This document shows, one piece after another, positions 17,592 through 26,533 of a stretch of DNA of 64,000 nt. Source of the stretch: Succinispira mobilis DSM 6222. GTDB lineage: Bacteria > Bacillota > Negativicutes > Acidaminococcales > Succinispiraceae. Within the stretch, counting starts at the first letter, position 1. Each line of letters begins with the position of its first letter. The stretch covers positions 1,757,198 to 1,821,197 of the forward strand of contig NZ_KB913028.1 of the NCBI RefSeq assembly GCF_000384135.1. The letters are read 5' to 3'. Below the pieces are notes generated by a model. The model was not told the DNA's origin. It worked only from the letters and a program-made list of their open reading frames with translations, and did not search any database. A program made the translations under genes and the position numbers.

Positions 17592-17667
<76 letters not shown>

Positions 17668-17672
17668 GAAAA

Positions 17673-17747
17673 TGGTGACCCGTAAGGGAATCGAACCCTT
17701 GATACCGCCGTGAAAGGGCGGTGTCTTAACCGCTTGACCAACGGGCC
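17673..17747 (-). tRNA. tRNA-Glu (anticodon TTC)
   Basis: 75 bases, anticodon loop CTTTCAC, T-loop GTTCGATTC, encoded CCA. Third in the operon. Confidence 0.96.
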
Positions 17748-17751
17748 ATAT

Positions 17752-17827
17752 TGGCTCCTTGAGTAGGACTCGAACCTACGACCGATCGGTTAACAGCCGA
17801 TTGCTCTACCAACTGAGCTATCAAGGA
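17752..17827 (-). tRNA. tRNA-Asn (anticodon GTT)
   Basis: 76 bases, acceptor TCCTTGA, anticodon loop CTGTTAA, T-loop GTTCGAGTC, encoded CCA. Confidence 0.96.
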
Positions 17828-17838
17828 ATATTTTAGTT

Positions 17839-17915
17839 TGGTGACCCCGGCAGGATTCGAACCTGCGGCCTTTTGATTCGTAGTCAAACGCTCTATCCAG
17901 CTGAGCTACGGAGTC
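17839..17915 (-). tRNA. tRNA-Arg (anticodon ACG)
   Basis: 77 bases; acceptor GACTCCG pairs with CGGGGTC, anticodon loop CTACGAA, T-loop GTTCGAATC, encoded CCA. The A34 implies inosine formation. First tRNA after the promoter. Confidence 0.96.
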
Positions 17916-17941
17916 GTTGTCGTCGTTAATCGACATTGATA

Positions 17942-17970
17942 ATTATATTACGTTTCAATAGCTTTGTCAA
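17942..17970 (-). promoter_or_regulatory. Consensus promoter of the tRNA operon
   Basis: TTGACA (17965-17970), 17-base spacer, TATAAT (17942-17947) on the minus strand: a perfect sigma-A promoter, as expected for stable RNA. Confidence 0.92.
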
Positions 17971-18003
17971 CACTTTTTTTATTTTTATTTTCTACAAGTT
18001 TTT

Positions 18004-18046
18004 TGTGATAATAATCACATTTTTTATGTGAGTTTTTTAATATAAT
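18004..18046 (+). promoter_or_regulatory. CRP/FNR-family activator site and class II promoter
   Basis: TGTGA-TAATAA-TCACA (18004-18019) matches the TGTGA-N6-TCACA consensus exactly. TATAAT lies at 18041-18046, giving a predicted start near 18053, so the dyad centre is at about -41.5, the class II activation position. No -35 hexamer is present, which fits activator dependence. The half-site type fits CRP or HcpR-like regulators; the regulator is not in the window. Confidence 0.8.
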
Positions 18047-18081
18047 CTAGACATAAAATAAAAAGATGAGGTGAATTTTCT

Positions 18082-19032
18082 ATGCAACCTAGAGCAGCTA
18101 CTTTACAAAAAATAAACTCCAACAATGAAAAATTTTATGCTATTACTCCTTCTATTCCAGGCGGATTAGTCGAGGCTGACTTTTTAGAAAAACTGGCAAA
18201 AGTTGCCAAAAAATATAATGCCATTTTGAAAGTAACTACAGCACAACGAATCATGATTACTATGTTGAAATCTGAAGATGTTAACAAAGTCTGGGATGAA
18301 TTAGGAATCGAACCAGATGATAACTCTAACAATTGTGTTCAGAGCGTTGTATTTTGTCCTGGTGATACCTTTTGTAAACGAGGTAAGCAAGATAGTGTCC
18401 AGTTGGGTAAACTTTTAAATAACGACTATTTTCATAAACAGATGCCGCGTAAATTTAAAATTGGTGTTTCTGGTTGTCCTAACGCTTGTGGTTTTACGCA
18501 ACTTAAAGATATAGGTTTAGTAGGTTTAATTCAAGGCTGGTCTATTTATGTAGGTGGACAAGGCGGTTTCAAACCCCGGATCGGACAATTATTAATTGAA
18601 AATTTAACACTACAGCAAGCCTATAAACTTACCCATATAATTATTGCTTACTATCAAAAACATGCTCGTTTAGAACGTTTGGGCGTATTTATTGAACGAA
18701 TTGGCTTCGATCTATTTAAAGACGCAGTTTTAAATATCTTTTACAACAACACCACCACTGAGTTTTCAACACCTGAAACAGTTGCTCCATCTAACGTTAT
18801 TAATAGTTCAACCCCTAAGCTTAAGCAAATAACTTTAGACAGTATAATCGCAGATATCATCTCTAGCTTTCCAGAAACAATTCCCGTATTGCAAAGTATG
18901 CAAATGGGTTGCCTAGGTTGCCCTTCGGCTACTGGTGAAACATTAGCTGCTGCTGCAAAAATACACGGTTTAAATGAAATAAAACTATTAAATGAACTAA
19001 ACAAAACTATACAAGGTGGTGCATCCAAATGA
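18082..19032 (+). CDS. Siroheme nitrite/sulfite reductase-like protein fused to a DUF1858 redox-disulfide domain
   Basis: 316 residues. Residues about 15-80 look like the ferredoxin-like half domain of nitrite/sulfite reductases and about 80-225 like the siroheme/4Fe-4S domain; its four cysteines are seen as CPGDTFC and CPNAC. Residues about 252-310 are a DUF1858 domain (hybrid-cluster-protein-associated redox disulfide) with MGCLGCPSATGETLAAAAKIHG. Full-length assimilatory reductases carry two such halves, so this is a half-size form. It may reduce sulfite, nitrite or a related nitrogen or sulfur oxide in the cytoplasm; the substrate cannot be read. Its promoter has a CRP/FNR-type site, and the next gene overlaps by four bases (ATGA). 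Confidence 0.85.
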   Translation: MQPRAATLQKINSNNEKFYAITPSIPGGLVEADFLEKLAKVAKKYNAILKVTTAQRIMITMLKSEDVNKVWDELGIEPDDNSNNCVQSVVFCPGDTFCKRGKQDSVQLGKLLNNDYFHKQMPRKFKIGVSGCPNACGFTQLKDIGLVGLIQGWSIYVGGQGGFKPRIGQLLIENLTLQQAYKLTHIIIAYYQKHARLERLGVFIERIGFDLFKDAVLNIFYNNTTTEFSTPETVAPSNVINSSTPKLKQITLDSIIADIISSFPETIPVLQSMQMGCLGCPSATGETLAAAAKIHGLNEIKLLNELNKTIQGGASK

Positions 19033-19679
19033 GTCTTTTTTTAGGTAAAATCCATTATTGGCTTTTCAACAAGGTTCTTCTATTAAATAACCGGACTGCA
19101 AAATTAGTCAACGCATTAAAAATACACTACCCACAACAAATTGAAGAGTTTTGGCAATACACTTTGGAAAATACAGCTCCCCCTTTACCGCCTGAAAAAG
19201 ATTTGGCAGATTTAATTGACCCAAATAATATTCACGCTTGGCTAGCTGCTCAAATTAATACTGCGCAAATGCGTGAAGCAATCTTTATAAATGAATGTCA
19301 AGAAAATCTTCCCTCAGAAGCTCTAATGTTAATCAAGCAAACTTTTATAAGCGAAGCACAAATCCTAGCCGAAAAACTTCTTGTTACTGAAAACTATAGT
19401 AACGTCAGTGCTCCCGAGTTATATACATTGTTAAACGATCAATTACTAAATGGCATGCCCTGCGATAGCGAAGATCAAATTGAACAAGAAGGCCCACTCT
19501 ATATCGCTTGGTCAAAATCCTCTTGCAGTAAATTAGAACTCTGGAAAAGTTTAAATGTCAACGTTGCGCTAATGCAAGAATTATACTTTAATTGGATATC
19601 TACTTTTTTAAAATGTTTAAATTCTAATGCTGTACTCTTAAAAACCCAAAATGGGTTAGCAATTAAACTAAAAGAGTAA
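19029..19679 (+). CDS. Uncharacterised protein coupled to the siroheme reductase
   Basis: 216 residues, soluble, mostly helical, no signal peptide. The ATGA overlap with the reductase gene indicates translational coupling and probably a shared function. It starts SLFLGKIHYWLFNKVLL and contains MREAIFINECQENLP and PCDSEDQIEQEG. I recall no characterised family. A role in nitrosative-stress or sulfite metabolism, for example as a redox partner or sensor, is only a guess from context. A strong terminator follows. Confidence 0.75.
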   Translation: MSLFLGKIHYWLFNKVLLLNNRTAKLVNALKIHYPQQIEEFWQYTLENTAPPLPPEKDLADLIDPNNIHAWLAAQINTAQMREAIFINECQENLPSEALMLIKQTFISEAQILAEKLLVTENYSNVSAPELYTLLNDQLLNGMPCDSEDQIEQEGPLYIAWSKSSCSKLELWKSLNVNVALMQELYFNWISTFLKCLNSNAVLLKTQNGLAIKLKE

Positions 19680-19696
19680 AAAATTATTTAGTACTT

Positions 19697-19740
19697 TCCC
19701 AGAAGTTATGATAAATATATCAAACTTCTGGGATTTTTTC
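19697..19740 (+). terminator. Terminator of the siroheme-reductase operon
   Basis: TCCCAGAAGTT (19697-19707) pairs with AACTTCTGGGA (19723-19733), followed by TTTTTT. Confidence 0.88.
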
Positions 19741-19805
19741 ATGTCATAGATAATAAATTTTGCTATACTTATAATTAAGAAGATTTTATTTAAGGAGCAA
19801 ATTTT

Positions 19806-21083
19806 ATGAGCACAAGCAAAAATCTTGTAGAAGAGCTTGATATATTAGTTGCCAATAACATTATTAGTAGTGCGGTTGCAAATAATATTCGTGCCTACTA
19901 CGAAACCAATTCACCTGTGAAAAAAACTAGCTGGAGCGTTGTGGTTTTTTCGCTAGGTATAATTTTTATAACTTTAGGGCTTATTTTTCTTATCGCTTAC
20001 AACTTAGAAATGTTAGGGCAATTTCCAAAATTGTTTTTAGCTATTTTTATTCTAATTACAACCCAGTTGCTTAGTTATCATACAGTTTATAAAAATAATT
20101 CTCTAGCCACAATAATCAAAGAAACTATCCTCTTAGTTTATTGCCTACTGCTTGCCGGAAGTTTAATTTTAGTACAACAAGCCTTTGTGCTTGATGGCAC
20201 GCTCCACGATTTTTTATTCATCTGGTTGATTTCCGTACTACCTCTTATTTATCTAAAACCTTTCAATTGTCCGATTATCATTTTTAATTTTTTAACTTTT
20301 TTTTGGTTACTATCTATGCACCACACCGCTAATTATTGGTTAATTTTACCAATATTATTGTCAATATATCCCGTAATAACTATACTTACTAAGCATCATC
20401 TTAGATACTTACCATTTATTTGTTGGCAAGTTGTAATCAATATTTTTACTGCCTGTATTGTTATTTACGATAAATTCAGCCCAAACTTGTCCTTACAATT
20501 TATAATATTAATCGCAGTTTTGTTCGCGCAACTTAGCAATTTTTCTTCAGAAAGCATTTTTAAAAAACCTTTAAAATTTATTGGTTATGGTGTCAGCCAT
20601 TTATTTTTACTCATAAGCAGTTTCAATCATTTCGGTTGGAACGCTCAATCTATCACTACAATTCCTCTAACTACCTGGCTAATGTTTGCAGCTGCTTTAA
20701 TAAGCAATTCTATCCTTAGTTATTTACTTTGGCAAAAATCCTGCTTAACTTTACCACAAAAACTTTTTTCAGCTGCGCCTATTATAATTTTTACTCTCTC
20801 ATTCTTTTCCAAAGCTATAATCTCTAATCACTTTATATCCTGGGTAATTAGCCTTTATTTATTGGTTCTGTATTTAACTTACACATATTTCGGATTCCGT
20901 TCTTTAACTAAAAGTAATCTAAATTTAGGTATGTTAGGTTTAATTATTCTAATAATGTTTAAAGTTTTTGACTACGAATTAAGTTTTCTAAGCAAAGGAT
21001 TAGTTTTTATTTCTCTAGGCTTTATTTTTATTTTTGCCAATAAAATTTTAGAAAAAAAGCAACGAGGTATTTCCAATGAATAA
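19806..21083 (+). CDS. DUF2157 polytopic membrane protein
   Basis: 425 residues. A soluble N-terminal stretch of about 45 residues (ELDILVANNIISSAVANNI) typical of DUF2157 is followed by about 12 hydrophobic segments up to residue 415. The ATG at 19806 has AAGGAGC upstream. The molecular role of DUF2157 proteins is not established. The gene is paired with a GDYxxLxY-domain gene overlapping by eight bases, an association common for this family. Confidence 0.85.
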   Translation: MSTSKNLVEELDILVANNIISSAVANNIRAYYETNSPVKKTSWSVVVFSLGIIFITLGLIFLIAYNLEMLGQFPKLFLAIFILITTQLLSYHTVYKNNSLATIIKETILLVYCLLLAGSLILVQQAFVLDGTLHDFLFIWLISVLPLIYLKPFNCPIIIFNFLTFFWLLSMHHTANYWLILPILLSIYPVITILTKHHLRYLPFICWQVVINIFTACIVIYDKFSPNLSLQFIILIAVLFAQLSNFSSESIFKKPLKFIGYGVSHLFLLISSFNHFGWNAQSITTIPLTTWLMFAAALISNSILSYLLWQKSCLTLPQKLFSAAPIIIFTLSFFSKAIISNHFISWVISLYLLVLYLTYTYFGFRSLTKSNLNLGMLGLIILIMFKVFDYELSFLSKGLVFISLGFIFIFANKILEKKQRGISNE

Positions 21084-21591
21084 GCAAATTAAAAATTTTA
21101 TTTTCGTTGCTCTCCTACAATTTGTAGTTCTAGTCTATCCAGTATATATTTGGCAAGATATAACAAATTCCGGGACAGAATATAAGTTTTTAGTTGAGAT
21201 ATCCCCCCCACACAAAACTTTTTCTGGCTATTATTTAAACCTTAATTTTGCCACAAGCAAATTCACGACAACTGAGAAAATTCCTACAAACAAGCAACTA
21301 TACGCGCTATTAACAATAGATCAACAAGGTTTTTATCAAATAAGTGCAGTTAAACAAGATTTACCCCAGAATAACAATTCATATTTTCTAACAAAACTAA
21401 ATTATCAACATAACAATGAACTCCATCTTGATATTCCTTTTAACAAATACTATATAAATGAGCGCACAGCAAAAAGCCTCGCCCTTCAACCTTTAGACAA
21501 ACAATCTGGCAACTACGCAATTGTATCAATAAAAAACGGGCATGGCGTAATAAAACAAATCTATTATAATGACATTCCGTTAATAAACTAA
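21076..21591 (+). CDS. GDYxxLxY-domain protein
   Basis: 171 residues: an N-terminal membrane anchor (FIFVALLQFVVLVYPVYIW) and an extracytoplasmic beta-rich domain. The signature is degenerate: FSGYYLNLNF stands for GDYxxLxY, and PFNKYYINERTAKSLA is the second conserved block. It overlaps the DUF2157 gene by eight bases. Function unknown; the pair probably acts as one membrane complex. Confidence 0.8.
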   Translation: MNKQIKNFIFVALLQFVVLVYPVYIWQDITNSGTEYKFLVEISPPHKTFSGYYLNLNFATSKFTTTEKIPTNKQLYALLTIDQQGFYQISAVKQDLPQNNNSYFLTKLNYQHNNELHLDIPFNKYYINERTAKSLALQPLDKQSGNYAIVSIKNGHGVIKQIYYNDIPLIN

Positions 21592-21618
21592 ACTTATATT
21601 TAAAGAGGTGTTGTTCTT

Positions 21619-22257
21619 TTGTCTATCCAAGAAATTCTTTCAGAGCTCCAAAATTGCGAAAAGCTCCAGCTTTTCCCCAAAAAAATATCCAATTTTAAAC
21701 TTTTTTTAGAACTTAAAGAAACCCCAATTGGAATTGATATTTTCAACTACGAAAATAATAATAAATTCGCTAAAATATCTTTATTTTATAATCTTGCTAC
21801 CAAAGACTATATTTTAAAAGAAGCGCTAGGTTTAACAGAATTTTGTAATATTAAATTCATAAATCCCAATCGTGATCTTTTATTGGATATGCTTTTGACT
21901 AACCTAACAGTAATTATTCAACGCTATTCTAGCACCAATACCAATCCCATTTTGTTAGAAAAAGGAATAATGCAGTTTAATTTTAATTTTCCTTCCGAAA
22001 TTAATGGCTTTAAGTTAATAGTCAGTCCCAGTAATCCATTTTCCTATCTAAGTGGCTCTAGCATAATTCTTGACTATACTAATTTTGCAACTAATAAACA
22101 ACTATTGATTTACTACAATGAGTTCCGCAATGATTTTTTTGCCGAATATCGCGTAAATAATGTCCTTTTTCCTTGTAGTAAATTTGATTGTAATACATTA
22201 GTTGATTTGGAAGACTTACTTAATAAAAACCTATATCAAACTCTTAAAGAAATATAG
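21619..22257 (+). CDS. Uncharacterised protein downstream of the DUF2157 operon
   Basis: 212 residues from a TTG start at 21619, eight bases after AGAGGTG. Soluble, acidic and aromatic-rich, without signal peptide or recognisable motif. It has two parts with a similar tone (FKLFLELKETPIGIDIF near 27 and FKLIVSPSNPFSYLS near 131), possibly an internal duplication, which I could not confirm by eye. It follows the GDYxxLxY gene by 27 bases, so probably belongs to the same operon. Confidence 0.7.
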   Translation: MSIQEILSELQNCEKLQLFPKKISNFKLFLELKETPIGIDIFNYENNNKFAKISLFYNLATKDYILKEALGLTEFCNIKFINPNRDLLLDMLLTNLTVIIQRYSSTNTNPILLEKGIMQFNFNFPSEINGFKLIVSPSNPFSYLSGSSIILDYTNFATNKQLLIYYNEFRNDFFAEYRVNNVLFPCSKFDCNTLVDLEDLLNKNLYQTLKEI

Positions 22258-22284
22258 CAATAAATACTAAAACACTAAAATAAC

Positions 22285-22321
22285 AAAAAAAGTCAACCTT
22301 TTAAAGGCTGACTTTTTTGTT
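22285..22321. terminator. Bidirectional terminator between the DUF2157 operon and lysS
   Basis: AAAAAGTCAACCTTT pairs with AAAGGCTGACTTTTT; A-rich and T-rich flanks allow use from both convergent units. Confidence 0.8.
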
Positions 22322-22331
22322 ATTCAATTAA

Positions 22332-23831
22332 CTATTTATGACGCATATGTGGAAACAAAATGACATCACGAATCGATGTACTGTCAGTTAAGAACATAGT
22401 TAAACGATCTATACCGATACCTAATCCACCTGTTGGTGGCAAACCATACTCAAGAGCTGTAACAAAATCCTCATCCATCATATGCGCTTCATCATCACCC
22501 GAAGCTCTCTCTGCCACTTGTTTTAAAAATCTTTCTTTTTGATCAATTGGATCATTCAATTCTGAAAATCCGTTACAAATTTCCCGAGCAAAAATAAACC
22601 CTTCGAAACGATCAGTTAATTCCGGCTGTAATTTATTGCTTTTTGCTAAAGGAGATATTTCTTTAGGATGACCAATAATAAAAGTTGGTTGAATTAACTG
22701 TTCTTCAACTAATTCTTCGAACACCAAGTTAATTATTTTTCCAATTCCATCATTTTGTTCGTAATGAACATTAAGGCTTTTAGCTAATTCTCTAGCTTTA
22801 TCCAAATCATCTACAGAATTAAAATCTACATTTGTATATTGTTTAACAGCATCAATCATCGTAATTCGATTCCAAGGTGGTGTTAAGTCTATCTCTTGGC
22901 CTTGATAGTTTATCTTCATAGTACCCAAAACTTCTTGTGCTGTTTGAGAAACTATTTCTTCTGTCAAAGCCATTAAATCTTTATAATCTGCATAAGCTTG
23001 ATAAAGTTCTACCATGGTAAATTCCGGATTGTGCTTTATCGAAATACCTTCATTTCTAAATACACGCCCCAATTCATAAACACGTTCAAAGCCACCCACA
23101 ATTAAGCGTTTAAGATATAATTCTGGCGCAATACGCATATATAATTGCATATCTAAGGCATTATGATGCGTCACAAAAGGACGAGCTGCAGCTCCCCCAG
23201 GAATTGGATGCATCATTGGTGTTTCTACTTCCAAAAATTCTTTGTCATTTAGAATATTTCTTATAGTACTGATAATTTTACTTCTTTTAACGAAGGTGTC
23301 ACGCACATTAGGATTAACAATTAAATCTACATAACGCTGACGATAGCGTGTCTCTACATCTTTTAAACCATGCCATTTTTCTGGTAAAGGACGCAAGGAT
23401 TTAGTTAAGAAGGTTATATCTTGGGCTTTAATACTAACTTCTCCAGTTTTCGTGGTGAATACAGTTCCGGTAACGCCTATAATATCACCTATATCATATA
23501 ATTTAAAAGTATCATATAATTCGTCCCCTAGAACATCTTTCCGGACATAAATTTGTATTTTTGCTGTTTTATCCATAATATTCCAAAACATGGTTTTACC
23601 ATGACCACGCATCGCCATAATTCTACCTGAAACTTTTACTTGCGTTTCATTCGCAATCAAGGTTTCACAGTTATCTAGAATATCTTGTGCATGGTGTGAA
23701 TAATCGAACCGACTCGCAAAAACTTCAATATTTTTTTCTTGCATAGTTTGCATTTTTTGCAATCTAACTTGCATCTGTTCACTTAACTCTTGTGCTGTCA
23801 ACTCTTGATTTTGCTCTTGATTATCTGCCAC
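22332..23831 (-). CDS. lysS: Lysyl-tRNA synthetase (class II)
   Basis: 499 residues. An N-terminal OB anticodon-binding domain (about 55-150) is followed by the class II core with motif 2 ([19 protein letters not shown]) and motif 3 (GIGIDRLTM). GTG start with GGAGTG upstream. Twenty-five bases separate it from greA; greA-lysS downstream of dusB is the common Firmicutes order. Confidence 0.98.
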   Translation of the reverse strand: MADNQEQNQELTAQELSEQMQVRLQKMQTMQEKNIEVFASRFDYSHHAQDILDNCETLIANETQVKVSGRIMAMRGHGKTMFWNIMDKTAKIQIYVRKDVLGDELYDTFKLYDIGDIIGVTGTVFTTKTGEVSIKAQDITFLTKSLRPLPEKWHGLKDVETRYRQRYVDLIVNPNVRDTFVKRSKIISTIRNILNDKEFLEVETPMMHPIPGGAAARPFVTHHNALDMQLYMRIAPELYLKRLIVGGFERVYELGRVFRNEGISIKHNPEFTMVELYQAYADYKDLMALTEEIVSQTAQEVLGTMKINYQGQEIDLTPPWNRITMIDAVKQYTNVDFNSVDDLDKARELAKSLNVHYEQNDGIGKIINLVFEELVEEQLIQPTFIIGHPKEISPLAKSNKLQPELTDRFEGFIFAREICNGFSELNDPIDQKERFLKQVAERASGDDEAHMMDEDFVTALEYGLPPTGGLGIGIDRLTMFLTDSTSIRDVILFPHMRHK

Positions 23832-23856
23832 TCAAATCACTCCAAATTAATCTATT

Positions 23857-24333
23857 TTATCTTCTAATTGTTAAAATCTTGTACTTCAAAATTCCCGCTG
23901 GCACATGTACTTCAACAATATCGCCAACTCTTTTGCCGACAATAGCTGCCCCTACTGGTGATTCATTAGAAATTTTATTTTTTACTGGATCAGCTTCCGC
24001 TGAACCAACGAGTGTATAAGTTAATACTTCAGCAAACTCTTCATCATAAATCTCTACCGTAGAGCCAAAATTCACTACTTCTGTGTCAATATTGCTATCA
24101 TCAATTACTTTTGCAGTTCTGATCATCTTTTCTAAGCTAATTATTTCACCCTCTACAAAAGCTTGTTCGTTTTTTGCATCTTCATATTCGGAGTTTTCGC
24201 TTATATCGCCATAAGATATTGCTTGTTTTATTCGTTCTGCCACTTCTAGTCTCTTCACTGATCTTAGTTCCTCTAAGCGAACCTCTAATTTCTTAAGGCC
24301 TTCGGCAGTTAAAATAGTTTCTTTTTCCGTCAT
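23857..24333 (-). CDS. greA: Transcription elongation factor GreA
   Basis: 158 residues, the standard length. It rescues backtracked RNA polymerase by stimulating transcript cleavage. Seen: an N-terminal coiled coil ([15 protein letters not shown]) with the tip [21 protein letters not shown], and the C-terminal FKBP-like domain with [16 protein letters not shown]. Co-transcribed with lysS. Confidence 0.98.
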   Translation of the reverse strand: MTEKETILTAEGLKKLEVRLEELRSVKRLEVAERIKQAISYGDISENSEYEDAKNEQAFVEGEIISLEKMIRTAKVIDDSNIDTEVVNFGSTVEIYDEEFAEVLTYTLVGSAEADPVKNKISNESPVGAAIVGKRVGDIVEVHVPAGILKYKILTIRR

Positions 24334-24394
24334 TTAGCAACTTCTCCTTATACTCATAATTTTTTATTATCTATAACTGAAAATAATTAAAGCA

Positions 24395-24411
24395 GTGCTA
24401 TTTGCTAGCAC
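24395..24411 (-). terminator. Small hairpin after the AAR-like gene
   Basis: GTGCTA, loop, TAGCAC followed on the minus strand by a weak T-rich stretch, between the reductase-like gene and greA. Termination efficiency is doubtful. Confidence 0.4.
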
Positions 24412-24428
24412 CACCTAATAATTAGCTA

Positions 24429-25514
24429 TCATATATTGCGAGTAACAAACCTTCTGCCTAAGCTACGTTGTATTTTCTCAATTTCTATTTTCGTAACCTC
24501 TTGCTCCGCATTTCTAAACCCAGCTAAGTGAAAATTGTGCTTTTTAGCTAATCTAGTAATTGTATCTATCTGCTCAATAGAAATTTCTCTACCCAAAGTA
24601 AAGTTTTCATATTTGCCTTCTAACGCTAAAATCATTGTTTCGGCCATACAAGCATATGCTGTTTGTTCTGGAAATCCAAAATTGAAACCAAACTCCACAT
24701 TGCCTGGAACACTAACAATGCCACCTTCTATAACGAGAACATCCTTACGTTTTCTACTAACCTCAATTGATACATTTCTAGGTCTAGCGACATCACAAAT
24801 GACTGCCCCTGCCTTTAAATCTTCTGGTTCAATTAAACAATCCAAAGCACTAGTCACCGCTATAACAACATCGGCATTTTTTAAACTTTCTTTAACGTTG
24901 TCTGTAGCAATAATTTCACCTACTGCCTCACGTCGCACATCTTGAGCTAAATTTTCTAATCGCTCACAATTTCTAGCAACAAGAGCAATTTTACCAGATT
25001 CACGCGCTAAAATCCGCGTGCAAGCTGCACCAATAGATCCAGTAGCTCCTAAAATAACCACATTACAATCCGCTAACTCTTTCCCCATTAGTCTAGTTGC
25101 AGCACGAGTCCCTTCTAAGGCTGTAGCTACTGTATAACTATTGCCAGAAGTTACCGCTATATTTAAATTTTTCGCAATAGTTATTCCTGCATCACCCACA
25201 ACAGAAGTAAAAGCCCCTAAGCCAACTATTTTAGCGCCTAGATTTTCGGCCACCTTACCCGCTTGAATAATTTTATCCAAAACAATTTCTTCTGGCAACT
25301 CCAACATTTGCCGTGCTGTTAAAGGACAGCCAATAAACCAGCCTTCCGCCTCCGCATGCACAGATTTAATTCCTGTAATATGCGAAACTTTAAAAGATGG
25401 AATATATCTTAAAATACCTTCTAAACAACTCTCGGGCAAATGTTTTACCAAAGAAAATTTCTTGGCAAAATCTCTAGCAACTAGTGGATGCACTATAAAT
25501 GCAAAGCGTTGCAT
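24429..25514 (-). CDS. Long-chain acyl-ACP reductase-like / shikimate dehydrogenase-like Rossmann protein
   Basis: 361 residues. The layout resembles cyanobacterial acyl-ACP reductase (AAR, COG5322): N-terminal IVHPLVARDF and WFIGCPLTARQML, then GLGAFTSVVGDAG, VTSGNSYTVATALEG, the NAD(P)-binding GATGSIGAACTRIL and a C-terminal VPGNVEFGFNFGFP. Cyanobacterial AAR makes fatty aldehydes from acyl-ACP; here the substrate is unproven. The start ATG at 25514 has AGAAGGA upstream; an in-frame start at 25547 enters the previous gene. It directly follows a gene of an uncharacterised family, suggesting a two-gene pathway. Confidence 0.75.
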   Translation of the reverse strand: MQRFAFIVHPLVARDFAKKFSLVKHLPESCLEGILRYIPSFKVSHITGIKSVHAEAEGWFIGCPLTARQMLELPEEIVLDKIIQAGKVAENLGAKIVGLGAFTSVVGDAGITIAKNLNIAVTSGNSYTVATALEGTRAATRLMGKELADCNVVILGATGSIGAACTRILARESGKIALVARNCERLENLAQDVRREAVGEIIATDNVKESLKNADVVIAVTSALDCLIEPEDLKAGAVICDVARPRNVSIEVSRKRKDVLVIEGGIVSVPGNVEFGFNFGFPEQTAYACMAETMILALEGKYENFTLGREISIEQIDTITRLAKKHNFHLAGFRNAEQEVTKIEIEKIQRSLGRRFVTRNI

Positions 25515-25530
25515 GTTTAATCCTTCTTTC

Positions 25531-26427
25531 TTAGTATAAGTATTCAACTCTAGGTTTTATCTCTAATTTATTTAACAACAAATCATACTCAGCAGAATCT
25601 AACCTTTTGCCTTCATTTGCAGCCACTAGCAACGCTTCTAAAACATTAGTTCCAAAGCTTCGACCTTGCATCTGTGGTGTTGTTGTTACCAGCAGCTTTA
25701 CCCCATTTTTTTTCAAAAGATTAAGGTCAGTTGTAGTAACAGTATTGGTAATAATTATTTTGCCTTCCAAATTATCAGGCATATACCTTTTTATTAAATG
25801 AAAATCACCCGCAATAACTTCATTATCATCAAAGTATTCCGGATGTCTTATTACCTGTTTTTCTTGTTCTGAGCCAATGGGATAAAATAGCTTTATTGGT
25901 AACTTTGTAATTATTGGTGCTACAAATTTAGCTAGGTTAGCTAAACTACTTAATTTTCGCAAAGGTATATTCACACCTAAACCGTAAATCAAATCACCAT
26001 AAACTACTTCTGCTCCACAAGCATCTAAAGCTTCTGCCAAACCAAATCGATCTACGGCACAAACCAACAATACTTTTTTATTTTTTAAGTCAAGCCCATG
26101 TTCGCTCTTTAAAATATCGGGAATTTTTCTCTCTAAAGTATTTTTTACCCCACTACCGTCAACTATCGGTGTTTGCCTTGCAAATTTGACAATTTTTGCC
26201 GACTCGCTAAAAGTATAACGTCTATTACCAGCATATATATATAAATCCGTACCACCTAATCCAAAAGCATCCACACTGCCATCATACTTTTTCAATAGTT
26301 CACAAGCAAGTTTTTTATCACCATCAGTTCCCCGACGTTCAATTATAAATTCTTGCCCTAGAAATCTCTGTATCAGGCGAGTATCTCTACTACTAGAGCC
26401 TAAACTAATGCTTAAAACATGTTTCAT
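25531..26427 (-). CDS. Conserved protein of unclear function (often annotated quinate 5-dehydrogenase-like)
   Basis: 298 residues. Blocks seen: SLGSSSRDTRLIQRF, RRGTDGD, GLGGTDLYIY, VDGSGVKNTLERKIP, KKVLLVCAVDRFGLAEAL and LVTTTPQMQGRSFGTNVLEA. I recall similar Firmicutes proteins carrying the label quinate 5-dehydrogenase but know of no experimental basis. It is located 16 bases before the AAR-like gene, so they are likely co-transcribed. Two in-frame starts exist; ATG 26427 follows a GGTGG stretch, and the longer reading from TTG 26439 adds four residues. Confidence 0.65.
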   Translation of the reverse strand: MKHVLSISLGSSSRDTRLIQRFLGQEFIIERRGTDGDKKLACELLKKYDGSVDAFGLGGTDLYIYAGNRRYTFSESAKIVKFARQTPIVDGSGVKNTLERKIPDILKSEHGLDLKNKKVLLVCAVDRFGLAEALDACGAEVVYGDLIYGLGVNIPLRKLSSLANLAKFVAPIITKLPIKLFYPIGSEQEKQVIRHPEYFDDNEVIAGDFHLIKRYMPDNLEGKIIITNTVTTTDLNLLKKNGVKLLVTTTPQMQGRSFGTNVLEALLVAANEGKRLDSAEYDLLLNKLEIKPRVEYLY

Positions 26428-26533
26428 TTGCACCACCAACTATAATATAGATAATTAGGTATAAGAAATTTTATCACAAAATACAATTTCACTCAAGTGC
26501 TAGATATTATTCCCATAAGCCACAAGAAAAAGA

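Noticed and set aside
24429..25514. Second aroE (shikimate dehydrogenase)
   Set aside because: The AroE substrate motifs (SxS near the N-terminus and NVTxPxK) are absent, while AAR-type blocks are present; a true aroE lies in the aromatic operon.
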